A stretch of DNA of 64,000 nt from Desulfonema magnum. Its GTDB lineage: Bacteria > Desulfobacterota > Desulfobacteria > Desulfobacterales > 4be13. The notes beneath the pieces were generated by a model that was not told the DNA's origin, searched no databases, and was given only the letters and a program-made list of their open reading frames with translations. The position numbers and the translations under genes were made by a program. The stretch lies in the NCBI RefSeq assembly GCF_017377395.1, contig NZ_CP061800.1, positions 4,857,633-4,921,632 on the forward strand, read 5' to 3'. Shown piece after piece: positions 8,418 through 17,058 of this stretch (the stretch's first letter is position 1; every line of letters begins with the position of its first letter).

Positions 8418-9971
8418 TCATTTGTTAAACTTTTTCCAGCCGCTTTTATAATAATTATACAAAACCGGATGATCCATGCGGTTGATTTGTATATCTTCGG
8501 ACGGTTGCATATCTCTGGAAAAGCTGAACATGGCATAAAGCGTTTCCGAATTTAAAAACCGGGTGGGAACTGAGGGGGAGAGTGTTTTCAGAATAATTTT
8601 CCGCTTTCCGGCAAGAACAAAGCCCCACTCTCCAAATGAGGGCACATTGACATGATAGGGTGCGGTAAAGATTTCTGAAACAATCGGATGGCCGGATACA
8701 GATTCCCTGATTGTTTTCACAATACACCAGAACGCGTCCGGGGCAAAAAAAGGGGAGGTTGCCTGAGTGACCAAAAGTCCTTCCTGTGAAAGGCAGCGGA
8801 CGCAGAGGGCATAAAAAGATTTGGAATAAAGCTTGGACAGCGATTCTGAATTGGGGTCAGGAAGATCTGTGATGATCACATCGAAAAAACCCCGTGTATT
8901 TTCCAAGAATTTCATGGCATCTGTGTTGACAACAGAGACTTTGGGAGAATTGAGTGCCCCCTTGTTCATCGCCACAAACTCGGGGCGGTTTCTGGCAAGC
9001 TCGGTTATGGCAGGGTCAATATCAGCCAGAACAACATGCTTTACCGTGTCATATTTCAGGACTTCCCTTGCGGCCATGCCGTCGCCGCCGCCCAGAATCA
9101 GGATGTTTTGCGGATTCGGGCTGGCTTCCATGACCGGAATCACGAGAGCCTCATGGTATCGCGCTTCGTCAATTGAACAGAACTGAATATGACCGTTCAG
9201 ATACAAACGGATGTCATCCCGCCACCGGGTCAGAACAATGCGCTGATAACGCGTTGTTTTTGTGTAAACAATGCTGTCCTGATACAGCATATCCTCCATA
9301 AATCCGACCAGGCGTGTGGAAAAGAACAGAGCTGAGAAAAGGAGAACCCCTGTCAGTATAAGACGTATGATGACCCCGCGTCCGGGACCGGAGAGAAGTC
9401 TGGCTCCTCCGCCCGCGACTGCGAGATTCAGGAGTCCGAACACCACCGAGGCCCGGCTCAGTCCCAGAAAAGGAAGCGCCAGCAGCGGAAACGCGAAGGA
9501 GCCTGCCAACGCGCCCGCGTAGTCCAGGGCCAGCACATGACTGACGGATTCTGAGAAATCCTGGTTTTCTTGTAATATTCTTATCAGCAGAGGGATTTCA
9601 ATACCAATGAGTATTCCCAGAAGTGCGCAAAGGGAATAGAAAAATATCGGAAAGAGAGCGTCCGCGAAAGCGCTCATTGCAAACATGGCAATAGAACTGC
9701 ATCCCCCGAGGAGCGCGATCCATATCTCGATCTCAATAAAGATTTTAAGGAGTTCCCGGGTGATGAATTTGGCCAGAAAGGACCCCGCCCCCATGGCACA
9801 CAGGAAAACCCCGATCACCAGCGAAAACTGTGTGACCGCATCACCCATGAGATAACTGGATACAGCTCCGGCAACCAGTTCATAGACCAGACCACAGGCA
9901 GCGACAACAAACACCGAACATAAAAGCAGAATCCGGCCTCCCCGGGATATTCCCTGCTGTGTTTTTATCAT
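8418..9971 (-). CDS. membrane-bound spermidine synthase-like protein
   Basis: This 517-residue protein has an N-terminal block of about seven hydrophobic helices (residues 10-215) followed by a spermidine synthase-type methyltransferase fold. LYLNGHIQFCSIDEARYHEA is the aminopropyltransferase signature region, LILGGGDGMAAREVLKY binds the aminopropyl donor, and IITDLPDPN carries the catalytic-loop aspartate. By family it transfers an aminopropyl group from decarboxylated SAM, but membrane-fused versions beside DUF350 genes are little studied and the acceptor may not be putrescine. ATG at 9971 follows the DUF350 stop by four bases; a TTG eight codons earlier is an alternative. It is the last gene of the leftward set, immediately before the 47-bp array. 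Confidence 0.85.
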   Translation of the reverse strand: MIKTQQGISRGGRILLLCSVFVVAACGLVYELVAGAVSSYLMGDAVTQFSLVIGVFLCAMGAGSFLAKFITRELLKIFIEIEIWIALLGGCSSIAMFAMSAFADALFPIFFYSLCALLGILIGIEIPLLIRILQENQDFSESVSHVLALDYAGALAGSFAFPLLALPFLGLSRASVVFGLLNLAVAGGGARLLSGPGRGVIIRLILTGVLLFSALFFSTRLVGFMEDMLYQDSIVYTKTTRYQRIVLTRWRDDIRLYLNGHIQFCSIDEARYHEALVIPVMEASPNPQNILILGGGDGMAAREVLKYDTVKHVVLADIDPAITELARNRPEFVAMNKGALNSPKVSVVNTDAMKFLENTRGFFDVIITDLPDPNSESLSKLYSKSFYALCVRCLSQEGLLVTQATSPFFAPDAFWCIVKTIRESVSGHPIVSEIFTAPYHVNVPSFGEWGFVLAGKRKIILKTLSPSVPTRFLNSETLYAMFSFSRDMQPSEDIQINRMDHPVLYNYYKSGWKKFNK

Positions 9972-9975
9972 CTTA

Positions 9976-10191
9976 TTATGTGATGGCTGAGGCAATGATA
10001 ATGGCTAAAGCGATGACCACGGATCCGATGATAATCGCCAGGGCAATGTTCTGATCCTCCTCAATTTCTTTACGGACAGAGAACGGCGTGAGTTTTTCAA
10101 AAATCAGATAGCCCAGACCGAATATGATCAGCCCCAGCACAACATAAACGAGCGTCAGTATCAGTTGGACAATATGCGTTTGTGTGAACAT
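9976..10191 (-). CDS. DUF350 small membrane protein
   Basis: This 71-residue protein has two strongly hydrophobic segments separated by a charged loop (TPFSVRKEIEEDQN), the DUF350 pattern. The ATG at 10191 has GGAGG four bases upstream. The longer start at 10203 would place that site inside the coding sequence. DUF350 proteins often sit beside polyamine-related enzymes, and here the spermidine synthase gene follows by four bases, so translational coupling is likely. Function is unknown; a membrane role together with the synthase is only inference. Confidence 0.8.
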   Translation of the reverse strand: MFTQTHIVQLILTLVYVVLGLIIFGLGYLIFEKLTPFSVRKEIEEDQNIALAIIIGSVVIALAIIIASAIT

Positions 10192-10199
10192 TTTTCCTC

Positions 10200-10258
10200 C
10201 CAATTCTCAATTTTCAATTCTCAATTCTCAATTACTTTCTTCTCAATTCTCAATTACT
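10200..10258. repeat. heptanucleotide repeat tract (CAATTCT)
   Basis: Imperfect copies of CAATTCT/CAATTTT in tandem, with a partial second block, fill the gap between the lipoprotein gene and the DUF350 gene and touch the lipoprotein stop codon. It is one of about a dozen seven-base tracts in this window. Confidence 0.8.
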
Positions 10259-10457
10259 TTCCGCCGCGAAGACCCCCGCCATAATGAGAGCGGGTGTGGT
10301 AATAAGAAAAAAAACCTATGCCTCCGGTTCTGAGACTTTTTTGCCTCAGACTGAGGCCCGCGGGGTGTTCGATATCTTCGGCTCCGATTTTACCAAGCAC
10401 GGCCATGAGCGAACAGCCTGAAATACTGAGCAGAAGGATTATTGCAATGATTTTCAT
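10254..10457 (-). CDS. small predicted lipoprotein
   Basis: This 67-residue protein begins MKIIAIILLLSISGCSLMAV, a lipoprotein signal peptide with the lipobox SISGC. The mature part is about 53 residues, glycine-rich at its end (HYGGGLRGGK). AGGAGT lies at good spacing before the ATG. It sits between a two-helix membrane protein and the DUF350 gene, all on the minus strand, so it may belong to an envelope-associated set with the spermidine synthase. I do not recognise a family for the mature part. Confidence 0.7.
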   Translation of the reverse strand: MKIIAIILLLSISGCSLMAVLGKIGAEDIEHPAGLSLRQKSLRTGGIGFFSYYHTRSHYGGGLRGGK

Positions 10458-10486
10458 TGAAGTTTACTCCTGATATGCCGAAGTTA

Positions 10487-11095
10487 TCAACTGTCAGTTT
10501 TCAGCATTTTTTTTCTCCATTCAGAGTAAGCGATAAAGCTAATCAAAAGAATTATACACGAAAAAATAAAGGCAAAAATAGAAAAGGATGGTGTCACCGC
10601 CCCTGATTTCACCTGAATTTCTGCTCCGTGAGACGACGTTGCAGCATCGCTTATGTTTCCTCCGGCACTGACAGCATGGACAAGAAGCCGATAATTCCCT
10701 GGCTGGGGAATTCTGACATATGCTGAATCTCTCCGGCTGCCCTCACTCCAGCTTTCGCCACCTTCCACGCCATGATAATACGAAAGATCACTGTCATAAA
10801 CATGAATGACTTTGTCATCGCTCCGGACAACAGCCACATCCAGGGCCATCCAGGCGTTATTCAGGGAAGTGCTGACACTTATTTTGATGATATCATCTGT
10901 GTCCTGAACAGTGAAAGGTTTTGAGTAAGCTTCATTGGTCAGCTGGGAGGGAGAGAAATTCTGAACAAGAACAAGGTTTCCGGACATGATGCAGTGATAT
11001 ACAAGAACAGCGTTGCATACGGTAGCGGCCATGGCTATCAGTATCAGGCCTGCATACCAATTAAGGGTACGAGCTTCATCAGTTCCTTTGTTCAT
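10487..11095 (-). CDS. conserved hypothetical membrane protein with extracytoplasmic beta domain
   Basis: This 202-residue protein has a hydrophobic helix at about residues 12-35 and another near the C terminus (SFSIFAFIFSCIILLISFIA), with roughly 120 residues between them that probably lie outside the cytoplasm. That middle part includes YYHGVEGGESWSEGS and VRIPQPGNYRLLVHA, which look like a carbohydrate-binding-type beta sandwich. Context with DUF350 and spermidine synthase resembles loci that carry DUF4178 proteins, and this could be the C-terminal portion of such a protein. ATG at 11095 has GGAGGA upstream; an ATG at 11164 would add 23 residues but has no clear ribosome site. First gene of the set. 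Confidence 0.65.
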   Translation of the reverse strand: MNKGTDEARTLNWYAGLILIAMAATVCNAVLVYHCIMSGNLVLVQNFSPSQLTNEAYSKPFTVQDTDDIIKISVSTSLNNAWMALDVAVVRSDDKVIHVYDSDLSYYHGVEGGESWSEGSRRDSAYVRIPQPGNYRLLVHAVSAGGNISDAATSSHGAEIQVKSGAVTPSFSIFAFIFSCIILLISFIAYSEWRKKMLKTDS

Positions 11096-11482
11096 TGACA
11101 CTGTTCCTCCGGCCAGTTTCGGTTTGTTTGTTACCCGGCGAACTCTGATTTCCGTGGCTCCCATTAATTTTTATTTTTGAGTAACAGAAACCTGAGGCTA
11201 TTTTATTTGTGTAAACAAATATATTGCATATGCAATACAAAAATTCAAGCCTTTTTGATCATGACCAAAAGGGGGGTAAAACCAAGCCCTGTAAGGGCGG
11301 CATATTTGTAGCAGCAGGTTTGCAGGCCCCCTGCCAAGCCCCGTAAGGGCGGCCCGGCATGACGGATGCTACAAACATGCCGCCCCCACGGGGCTTTGCC
11401 GGCCCTCCCCTAAATTCGTTATAATCAGGTTTTTTTATAGACAAAAGAACAAAACTATAGATTTAAAGAAAATGTCTCTCAG

Positions 11483-11570
11483 TCCGGAGTGCCAAACTTG
11501 CAGTCTGGCAATATTTTTGATGCCCGGAGACCGGACATTTCTGCCAAACCTCAAGTTTGTCACTCCGGAC
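11483..11570. repeat. inverted-repeat element, relative of 830-914
   Basis: Ends are GTCCGGAGTGCCAAACTTG on the left and CAAGTTTGTCACTCCGGAC on the right, complementary at 18 of 19 positions. The centre includes CCCGGAGACCGG. Same end sequence as the element upstream of the patatin gene. Confidence 0.8.
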
Positions 11571-12044
11571 ATAAAGTCTGTACGATTTTGCAAATTATCC
11601 GAAACAATTTGCAACATTGTGCTACGATTCAGAAAAATAAAGAATTGCTTTTCAGATATTATGAAACGTTTTGAAAATCATATAAGAATCAGAATTTTTT
11701 TCTTATCTGATTTCTTTGTAATTGTTGTCAGATTTGAAGCAGGGTGAAGAGAAGGACTATAAAAAGACAGAACAGTAAAATCCATCAGTTTAAGGAGCAG
11801 ATAAACAGAAAATACAGGAGGCAGTTTGACAGGTATACCTGAAAAGAGCGCATTCCCATTTTCCTGGTCATCACTGTAAGTATCTGATTTATAACGATTC
11901 AATTTTATAATCGTTTTAAGATCAAATCAGTTAAATCAGTTGGTTGCATAAGATACCGGGAAAATGGGAATGCGCCCCCTGAAAACTATAAGAATATCTT
12001 TTTGAAATTATTTTATTTTTTATTAATATTCATCCCTGTGGTGT

Positions 12045-12142
12045 ACGACCAAATAAATTTTGAGGGATGAAGACCTCCGAGGTTTTGAAAACCTCGGAGG
12101 TCTGACATCCGGCTCACCTGTCAGAACTTATTTGGTCGGACA
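12045..12142. repeat. nested palindromic element
   Basis: The outer arms CGACCAAATAAATTTTGA and TCAGAACTTATTTGGTCG flank an inner hairpin formed by GACCTCCGAGGTTTT and AAAACCTCGGAGGTC. The inner hairpin recurs in part at about 36525-36555. No gene is inside. Likely a small non-autonomous mobile element. Confidence 0.7.
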
Positions 12143-12183
12143 GTAGTTTCATTTTTCACAACAAAATATTATTCAGAATCCGC

Positions 12184-13686
12184 TTAACTTTCCAATGCCT
12201 GATCCCTCAGCACCCGCTTGAGGATTTTTCCGGTGGCACTTTTGGGCAACTCATCTACAAAATCAACCGCGGCAGGCGCTTTGTAAACAGCCATGTTTTC
12301 GCGGCAGAATGCAATGATATCATTATCAGTCACCTGCTCCCCTTCCTTAGGCACAACTGCTGCCCGGACAATTTCTCCTTTTTCGGGATGGGGCACGCCG
12401 TAAACAGCCAGTTCTTTTATCGCAGGATGACGGTAGAGATGCTGCTCAACTTCGGCCGGCCATACCTTGAAACCTGACACATTGATCATGTCTTTGACCC
12501 GGTCCACAATAAAAACATATCCCTCATCATCCATTGTGCCGGTGTCACCGGAGTGGAGCCAGCCGTTTCGCAGGGCTTTTTCGGTTTCTTCGGGCCTGTT
12601 CCAGTAACCTTTCATTACTCCGGGACCTTTGATACAGATTTCTCCCCATGTTCCCAGAGGAACTTCCTTGTCATTTTCATCAAGAATACAGACCTCAACA
12701 TTTTCCACAGGTGTGCCTACACTGCCGAATTTATGGCGGAAATCATGATTATAACAGGCAAACGGCGAAGACTCGGTCAGGCCATATCCTTCATATATGG
12801 GGCGGCCAAAGCGTTCTTTCCAGCGTGACCAGATTTCCTGAGGCAAGGTGCTGGCAGCGGAGAATTCATAGCGGATCGAAGAAAGATCATATGGGGAAAG
12901 ATCCATATTCAGCAATGAAATATAGATGGTCGGCACAGCAAAAAACATGGAAACATGGTTTTTTGCGATGGAAGTAAGCACTTCGTCCGGTACAAACCGG
13001 CGGTATAACGCAAGAGTTGCACAGGACATAAAGGTCGCGTTCATCACATAGTTCTGTCCAAAAACGTGGAAAATGGGCAGAAACAACGCTGTGGAATCAT
13101 CCAATCCGAACTTGGAGTGGTGCGCTGCCGACCACGAGTTGGAAATAACGTTTCCGTGGGTGAGGGTGGCTCCCTTTGGTGCGCCTGTGGTACCGGAGGT
13201 ATAGAGCAGCACTGCGGAATCTTCCGGGTTCATATTCACAGTTACAATCTGCTCAGAACCCTTGGCGATCCAGTCTTCCAATGTGGGATTGCCCTGGGCA
13301 TCGCCTTCGCACACCAGCACATGCTTCAGATTTGTATAGCTGTCCCGTGAGACATTGGGCAGCAGCTCGCCAACTGTGCAAAGCACCACGGAACCGGAAT
13401 CATTGACAACATATTCGAGTTCTGCGGCTTTGAGCATGGGATTGACTGAAACAGCGATTGCCCCAATTTTTACCGCTGCGAGATAACATATCACAAATTC
13501 GGGGATGTTGGGCAGATAAAGGGATACCCGGTCTCCTTGTTGCACGCCATTTGCTTTAAACGCATTGGCCAATCGGCTGACACGGCTGTTCAGGTCGGCG
13601 TATCGGATATTTTTGCCTTCAAAAACAATAGCAGTCTTATCTGGAAAAAATTTTGCTGCCTGTACGATATGCTGGGAAATATTCAT
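12184..13686 (-). CDS. long-chain fatty acid:CoA ligase (AMP-binding family)
   Basis: This 500-residue ANL-superfamily enzyme activates a carboxylic acid with ATP to the acyl-AMP and then the CoA thioester. The P-loop-like YTSGTTGAPKGATLTHGN lies near residue 165, YEGYGLTESSPFACYNH near 310, the hinge region SGDTGTMDDEGYVFIVDR follows, and the catalytic lysine lies in the C-terminal PKSATGKILKR. An AGGAGAG site precedes the ATG. It ends the operon that starts with the TetR gene at 19631, after a 301-bp gap filled by repeats. Specificity for long-chain fatty acids is inferred from the neighbouring acyl-CoA dehydrogenase and EtfAB genes. Confidence 0.9.
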   Translation of the reverse strand: MNISQHIVQAAKFFPDKTAIVFEGKNIRYADLNSRVSRLANAFKANGVQQGDRVSLYLPNIPEFVICYLAAVKIGAIAVSVNPMLKAAELEYVVNDSGSVVLCTVGELLPNVSRDSYTNLKHVLVCEGDAQGNPTLEDWIAKGSEQIVTVNMNPEDSAVLLYTSGTTGAPKGATLTHGNVISNSWSAAHHSKFGLDDSTALFLPIFHVFGQNYVMNATFMSCATLALYRRFVPDEVLTSIAKNHVSMFFAVPTIYISLLNMDLSPYDLSSIRYEFSAASTLPQEIWSRWKERFGRPIYEGYGLTESSPFACYNHDFRHKFGSVGTPVENVEVCILDENDKEVPLGTWGEICIKGPGVMKGYWNRPEETEKALRNGWLHSGDTGTMDDEGYVFIVDRVKDMINVSGFKVWPAEVEQHLYRHPAIKELAVYGVPHPEKGEIVRAAVVPKEGEQVTDNDIIAFCRENMAVYKAPAAVDFVDELPKSATGKILKRVLRDQALES

Positions 13687-13706
13687 AACTCTCTCCTATG
13701 TAAATC

Positions 13707-13737
13707 GAAACTGGAAACTGGAAACTGGAAACTGGAA
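13707..13737. repeat. heptanucleotide tract (AACTGGA)
   Basis: Four tandem copies of AACTGGA lie just upstream of the acyl-CoA ligase start, in the gap to the acyl-CoA dehydrogenase gene. Confidence 0.85.
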
Positions 13738-13775
13738 ATCCGGAAGTGACGCGGATTTTCTCTTGTGTGCATATG

Positions 13776-13926
13776 TAAGTACCAGATCAAAAGTTTTTTA
13801 TATATCTTATTTCCTGTGAACGGCGGAGAAACCCGGCTTTTTCCTTCAGAGTCGGTGAATCATTCCGGGAAAAAAGCCGGGTTTCTTCCCCCGGGCAAGT
13901 ATCGAAAACTTATGGTTAGGTACTTA
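13776..13926. repeat. inverted-repeat element carrying a CCCGGCTTTTT hairpin
   Basis: The outer ends are TAAGTACC and GGTACTTA, with AAAAGTTTT and AAAACTTAT just inside. The centre has GAGAAACCCGGCTTTTTC and, inverted, AAAAAAGCCGGGTTTCTT. A second copy with the same ends is at 38403-38550, and half copies lie near 36185 and 41191. The inner hairpin is the unit of the 97-bp array at 51056. Confidence 0.85.
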
Positions 13927-13935
13927 ACACTGTTC

Positions 13936-13985
13936 CGAGTTTCAAGTTTCGAGTTTCGAGTTTCAAGTTTCAAGTTTCAAGTTTC
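13936..13985. repeat. heptanucleotide tract (GTTTCAA/GTTTCGA)
   Basis: Seven tandem heptamers alternating GTTTCAA and GTTTCGA run up to the stop codon of the acyl-CoA dehydrogenase gene. The same heptamer is the unit expanded inside the glycosyltransferase gene at 55462-55745. Confidence 0.9.
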
Positions 13986-13987
13986 AT

Positions 13988-15133
13988 TTAAGATTGAAGC
14001 AGGGAGCGTGAGATAATGGTTTTTTCCATCTCTTTGGTTCCCTCATAGATTTCCAGAACCTTGGCCGCCCGATAAAGCCGATTGACCTTGGTTTCGTCTA
14101 TAAAGCCGTAGCCGCCGTGCATCTGAACCGCCTCATCCGCGCATCGCACAGCAATCTCCCCTGCGTACCATTTTGCCATGGCGATCAGGGCATGATCCGG
14201 TTTTCCCTTGTCCACGGTCCAGGCTGCTTCATAATAGAGATTCCGGGCAGCTCTGACCAGCGTGGCCATCTCGGCGATCTTGAACTGAATGCTCTGAAAC
14301 GAGGCCAGGGGCTTGCCGAACTGATATCTTTCCTTTACATGACGGATGGATTCCTCCAACGCGGCCTGGGCAAGTCCCACACCCTGAGCGCAGACATGGG
14401 GGCGGGTTCTGTTAAAAAATTCCATGAGCTGGGAAAACCCCTTGCCTTCCTTGCCTACAAGGTTCTCCAGGGGAACCCGGACGTTGCTCAGAGAAATTTC
14501 AGAAGTGTCCGATGCCCGTATCCCCATTTTACCGTGGATTTTATCTGCCTCCAATCCGGGAGCCTCTGTGGGGACCAGAATAAAACTGTGTTGTTTATGA
14601 CGGGAGGAATTCTCCGGATCGGTCTGACAGAAGACCACCAGATTTTTGGCAGTGCTTCCGTTTGTGATAAACATCTTGTTGCCGTTAATCACCCAGCTGT
14701 CACCGTCTCTGACAGCCTTGGTGGTGGCACTGGCCGGATCAGATCCGGCATTGGGTTCTGTGATGGCTGTGCCGATCATGGCTTTTCCTTCCACCAGATC
14801 AGGAAGGATGGCCTGTTTCTGTTCTTCTGATCCAAAGAGCAGCAAAAGCTCCGCACCGAAGCTGGCGGACATAATGGCCTGTCCGATGCCCGGGTCTGCT
14901 GCCCAGAATTCCTCGGTTATGAGGGAATGCTCGAAAAATCCCATGCCCGCGCCGCCATATTCCTCATCTATAAAGACCCCCACAAAACCGAATTCACAGG
15001 CTTTGCGCCAAAGGTCAAGGTCAAATGTTTCCTGGCGGTCAAATTCCAAAGCCCGGTCAGGAAACTCTCCTTCTGCGAATTTTCGTGCGGCCTTTTTGAT
15101 ATCCCTTTGTTCTTTGGTCAGTTTGAAACTCAT
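13988..15133 (-). CDS. acyl-CoA dehydrogenase
   Basis: This 381-residue flavoprotein is of the acyl-CoA dehydrogenase family. The N-terminal helical domain starts MSFKLTKEQRDIKKAARKF; FAD/substrate motifs ITEPNAGSDPASATTKA and VINGNKMFITNG follow, with MHGGYGFIDE and IYEGTKEMEK near the C terminus. It oxidises acyl-CoA to the 2-enoyl form and passes electrons to EtfAB, encoded 75 bases upstream on the same strand. ATG at 15133 has GGAGA at the right distance; the frame extends nine codons further but without a site. Chain-length preference cannot be read from the sequence. Confidence 0.93.
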   Translation of the reverse strand: MSFKLTKEQRDIKKAARKFAEGEFPDRALEFDRQETFDLDLWRKACEFGFVGVFIDEEYGGAGMGFFEHSLITEEFWAADPGIGQAIMSASFGAELLLLFGSEEQKQAILPDLVEGKAMIGTAITEPNAGSDPASATTKAVRDGDSWVINGNKMFITNGSTAKNLVVFCQTDPENSSRHKQHSFILVPTEAPGLEADKIHGKMGIRASDTSEISLSNVRVPLENLVGKEGKGFSQLMEFFNRTRPHVCAQGVGLAQAALEESIRHVKERYQFGKPLASFQSIQFKIAEMATLVRAARNLYYEAAWTVDKGKPDHALIAMAKWYAGEIAVRCADEAVQMHGGYGFIDETKVNRLYRAAKVLEIYEGTKEMEKTIISRSLLQS

Positions 15134-15208
15134 AGACAGTCTCCGATTGAAAGTTTGCAAATTGAAAAATAAATCATTGTTTGAAAAAAACTCCGCTCTG
15201 ATGAACGA

Positions 15209-16180
15209 TTAAGCGTTTTTGAACTTCTCCGTGAGTACGGGAATCACCTGGAGCAGATCGCCCACAATGCCGTAATGAGCCACGCTGAAAATAGGCGCTG
15301 CCGCGTCTGTGTTCACAGCAATGATGGTGTCGGCATTCTTCATTCCGGCCTGATGCTGAAACGCGCCGCTGATACCCAGGGCAATATATATCTTAGGCTT
15401 TACAGTTTTTCCGGAAACCCCTACCTGACGGCTTTTGGGAAGCCATTCTTTGTCAGCCACAGGCCGGGAACAGGAAACCGTCGCACCGATGGCTGTCGCG
15501 AACTCCTCAACCATCGGAATGTTTTCCGGCTTTCCGATCCCCCGTCCTACGGATACCAGAATATCCGCGGCCGCGATGTCCACATCTTCTGTTTCAGAGG
15601 TCAGATATTCCAGAAAATGCCTTCCTCTCAGGTTGGTCCACTCTGGCACGGGAATGGTATCTGTTTCCGCGGATTTTCCCAAATCCCCTGCATCTGGAAA
15701 GCATCCGGGTCTGACAGTGACCATGTAAGTTGCCGAAGGCTTGAGCGACAGTTCCGCGTTGATCTTACCGCCGAAAACCTGCCGGGTCGCTTCAAGCGTA
15801 TCCCCTGTGAGCCGGACATCCATACAGTCTGTTGCCAGGGGTGCGCCAGTTCGCACGGAAAGAGGCGGGGCAAGGTCCATCCCGGCTGATGTATGTCCGA
15901 TCAGAACCAGACGGGGGGTTTTCTCCTTAATGATTCCCTCCAATGCGGCAAGATAATAATCCGCATTGTAGTCCGCCAGTTCGGGCGCGTCCATGACAAG
16001 CACACGGTCAGATGCTTTTTGTAATTTTTCCTGTATATCTCCGGTGTCCTTCCCGAGAAGCACCGAGGTCACGGTCATATCGTTTTCTTTTGCCAGACTG
16101 TTTCCGAGATTCAGCATTTCAAAGGTGATGTCCCGAATCTCCCCCTGCCGATGTTCCGCTATAACGAAAATGTTTTCCAT
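15209..16180 (-). CDS. etfA: electron transfer flavoprotein, alpha subunit
   Basis: This 323-residue EtfA has the N-terminal nucleotide-like domain (MENIFVIAEHRQGEIRD) and the C-terminal FAD-binding domain with SVGRGIGKPENIPMVEEFA, CSRPVADKEWLPKSRQVG and GISGAFQHQAGMKNA. With EtfB it carries electrons from acyl-CoA dehydrogenase to the membrane FeS oxidoreductase encoded two genes upstream. Its ATG follows the etfB TAA directly (TAAATG), so translation is coupled. Normal length. Confidence 0.95.
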   Translation of the reverse strand: MENIFVIAEHRQGEIRDITFEMLNLGNSLAKENDMTVTSVLLGKDTGDIQEKLQKASDRVLVMDAPELADYNADYYLAALEGIIKEKTPRLVLIGHTSAGMDLAPPLSVRTGAPLATDCMDVRLTGDTLEATRQVFGGKINAELSLKPSATYMVTVRPGCFPDAGDLGKSAETDTIPVPEWTNLRGRHFLEYLTSETEDVDIAAADILVSVGRGIGKPENIPMVEEFATAIGATVSCSRPVADKEWLPKSRQVGVSGKTVKPKIYIALGISGAFQHQAGMKNADTIIAVNTDAAAPIFSVAHYGIVGDLLQVIPVLTEKFKNA

Positions 16181-16972
16181 TTAGACCAGCCCTCCTTTGT
16201 CCTGAATAATCTGGGCAGCCTTGTTACAGATATCATCAAGACTACCTGTGAGCATTTCCGCGGCCCCACCTATTGAGGGAATCACCAGTTTCCGGGACGT
16301 GACGCAGGACCCTTCCGCGCCAATCTCATCTTCAGACAGGTTCAGTTCGTCCGCGTCGGTTTCTTTAATCTTAATCTTACGAACCTTTTTGATGCCCAGA
16401 ATGGAGACGTATCGGGGAGTATTGATGCCCGTCTGAACTGTCATTGCCGCAGGCAGCGGAAGCTCAACTTTTTCCTGGGTGTCGGATTCCAGTTCTCTGA
16501 ACACCGTTGCCTTGCCATCTCCCATTTCAATGCCCACAACCAGAGACGCGTACGGCAGTCCCAGAAGTTCTGCAAGGATAAGTCCCACCTGGCCCCAGCT
16601 GTTATCTGAACTTTGGACACCTGTGAGGAGAATATCAAAAGAAAGGTCTTTTACAACGCCGTGAAGCCCCTTTGCGATTCCCGCGGCATCTGACATCTCA
16701 AATCCGTCCTCATCAATAAGAATCGCTTCATCAGCCCCCATAGCGAGGGACTGTCTCAGCACATCCTCACAATCCTCATCCCCCAGGGTTATCACTGTCA
16801 CATGGCCGCCATGGGCCTCTTTGAGACGGACGGCTTCCTCGACCGCGTAGTTGTCCCATTCGTTGATCTCAAATTCCAGGTCCTCCCGGTCAATGTCACT
16901 GCCTTTCCTGTTGATTTCAAGATCCGCGTCACTTACTTCGGGAACCTGTTTTACACAAACCACAATGTTCAT
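16181..16972 (-). CDS. etfB: electron transfer flavoprotein, beta subunit
   Basis: This 263-residue EtfB begins MNIVVCVKQVPEVSDADLEI. AMP/FAD-site stretches are DILLTGVQSSDNSWGQVG and the signature VELPLPAAMTVQTGINTPRY. ATG at 16972 is preceded by GGGAGG; an upstream in-frame ATG would add ten atypical residues. It lies 86 bases after the FeS oxidoreductase gene and immediately before etfA. Confidence 0.95.
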   Translation of the reverse strand: MNIVVCVKQVPEVSDADLEINRKGSDIDREDLEFEINEWDNYAVEEAVRLKEAHGGHVTVITLGDEDCEDVLRQSLAMGADEAILIDEDGFEMSDAAGIAKGLHGVVKDLSFDILLTGVQSSDNSWGQVGLILAELLGLPYASLVVGIEMGDGKATVFRELESDTQEKVELPLPAAMTVQTGINTPRYVSILGIKKVRKIKIKETDADELNLSEDEIGAEGSCVTSRKLVIPSIGGAAEMLTGSLDDICNKAAQIIQDKGGLV

Positions 16973-17058
16973 AATTGCCTCCCAATTTTCAATATTTCGC
17001 AATCAGATCGGTTCTGTCAATTTGGTAAGAAACGAATTTTTTAAAAAAATCAGTTTCG

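Larger units (their letters stand above)
11096..12183. other. repeat-filled intergenic region
   Basis: About 1.1 kb without a supportable gene. It holds a GC-rich segment at 11270-11410 with repeated GTAAGGGCGGC and its inverse, the inverted-repeat element at 11483-11570, a short dispersed repeat at 11604-11636, an inverted pair of GCGCATTCCCATTTTCC near 11848 and its complement near 11958, and a nested palindrome at 12045-12142. It looks like a stacking site for small elements. Confidence 0.6.

Noticed and set aside
8024..8536. Open frames with repeated cysteine-containing peptide across the 47-bp array
   Set aside because: Several phases encode the same peptide from the repeat, with no ribosome site and no family match.
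11678..11902. A 74-residue minus-strand open frame
   Set aside because: It overlaps an inverted-repeat element and has no ribosome site or recognisable domain.
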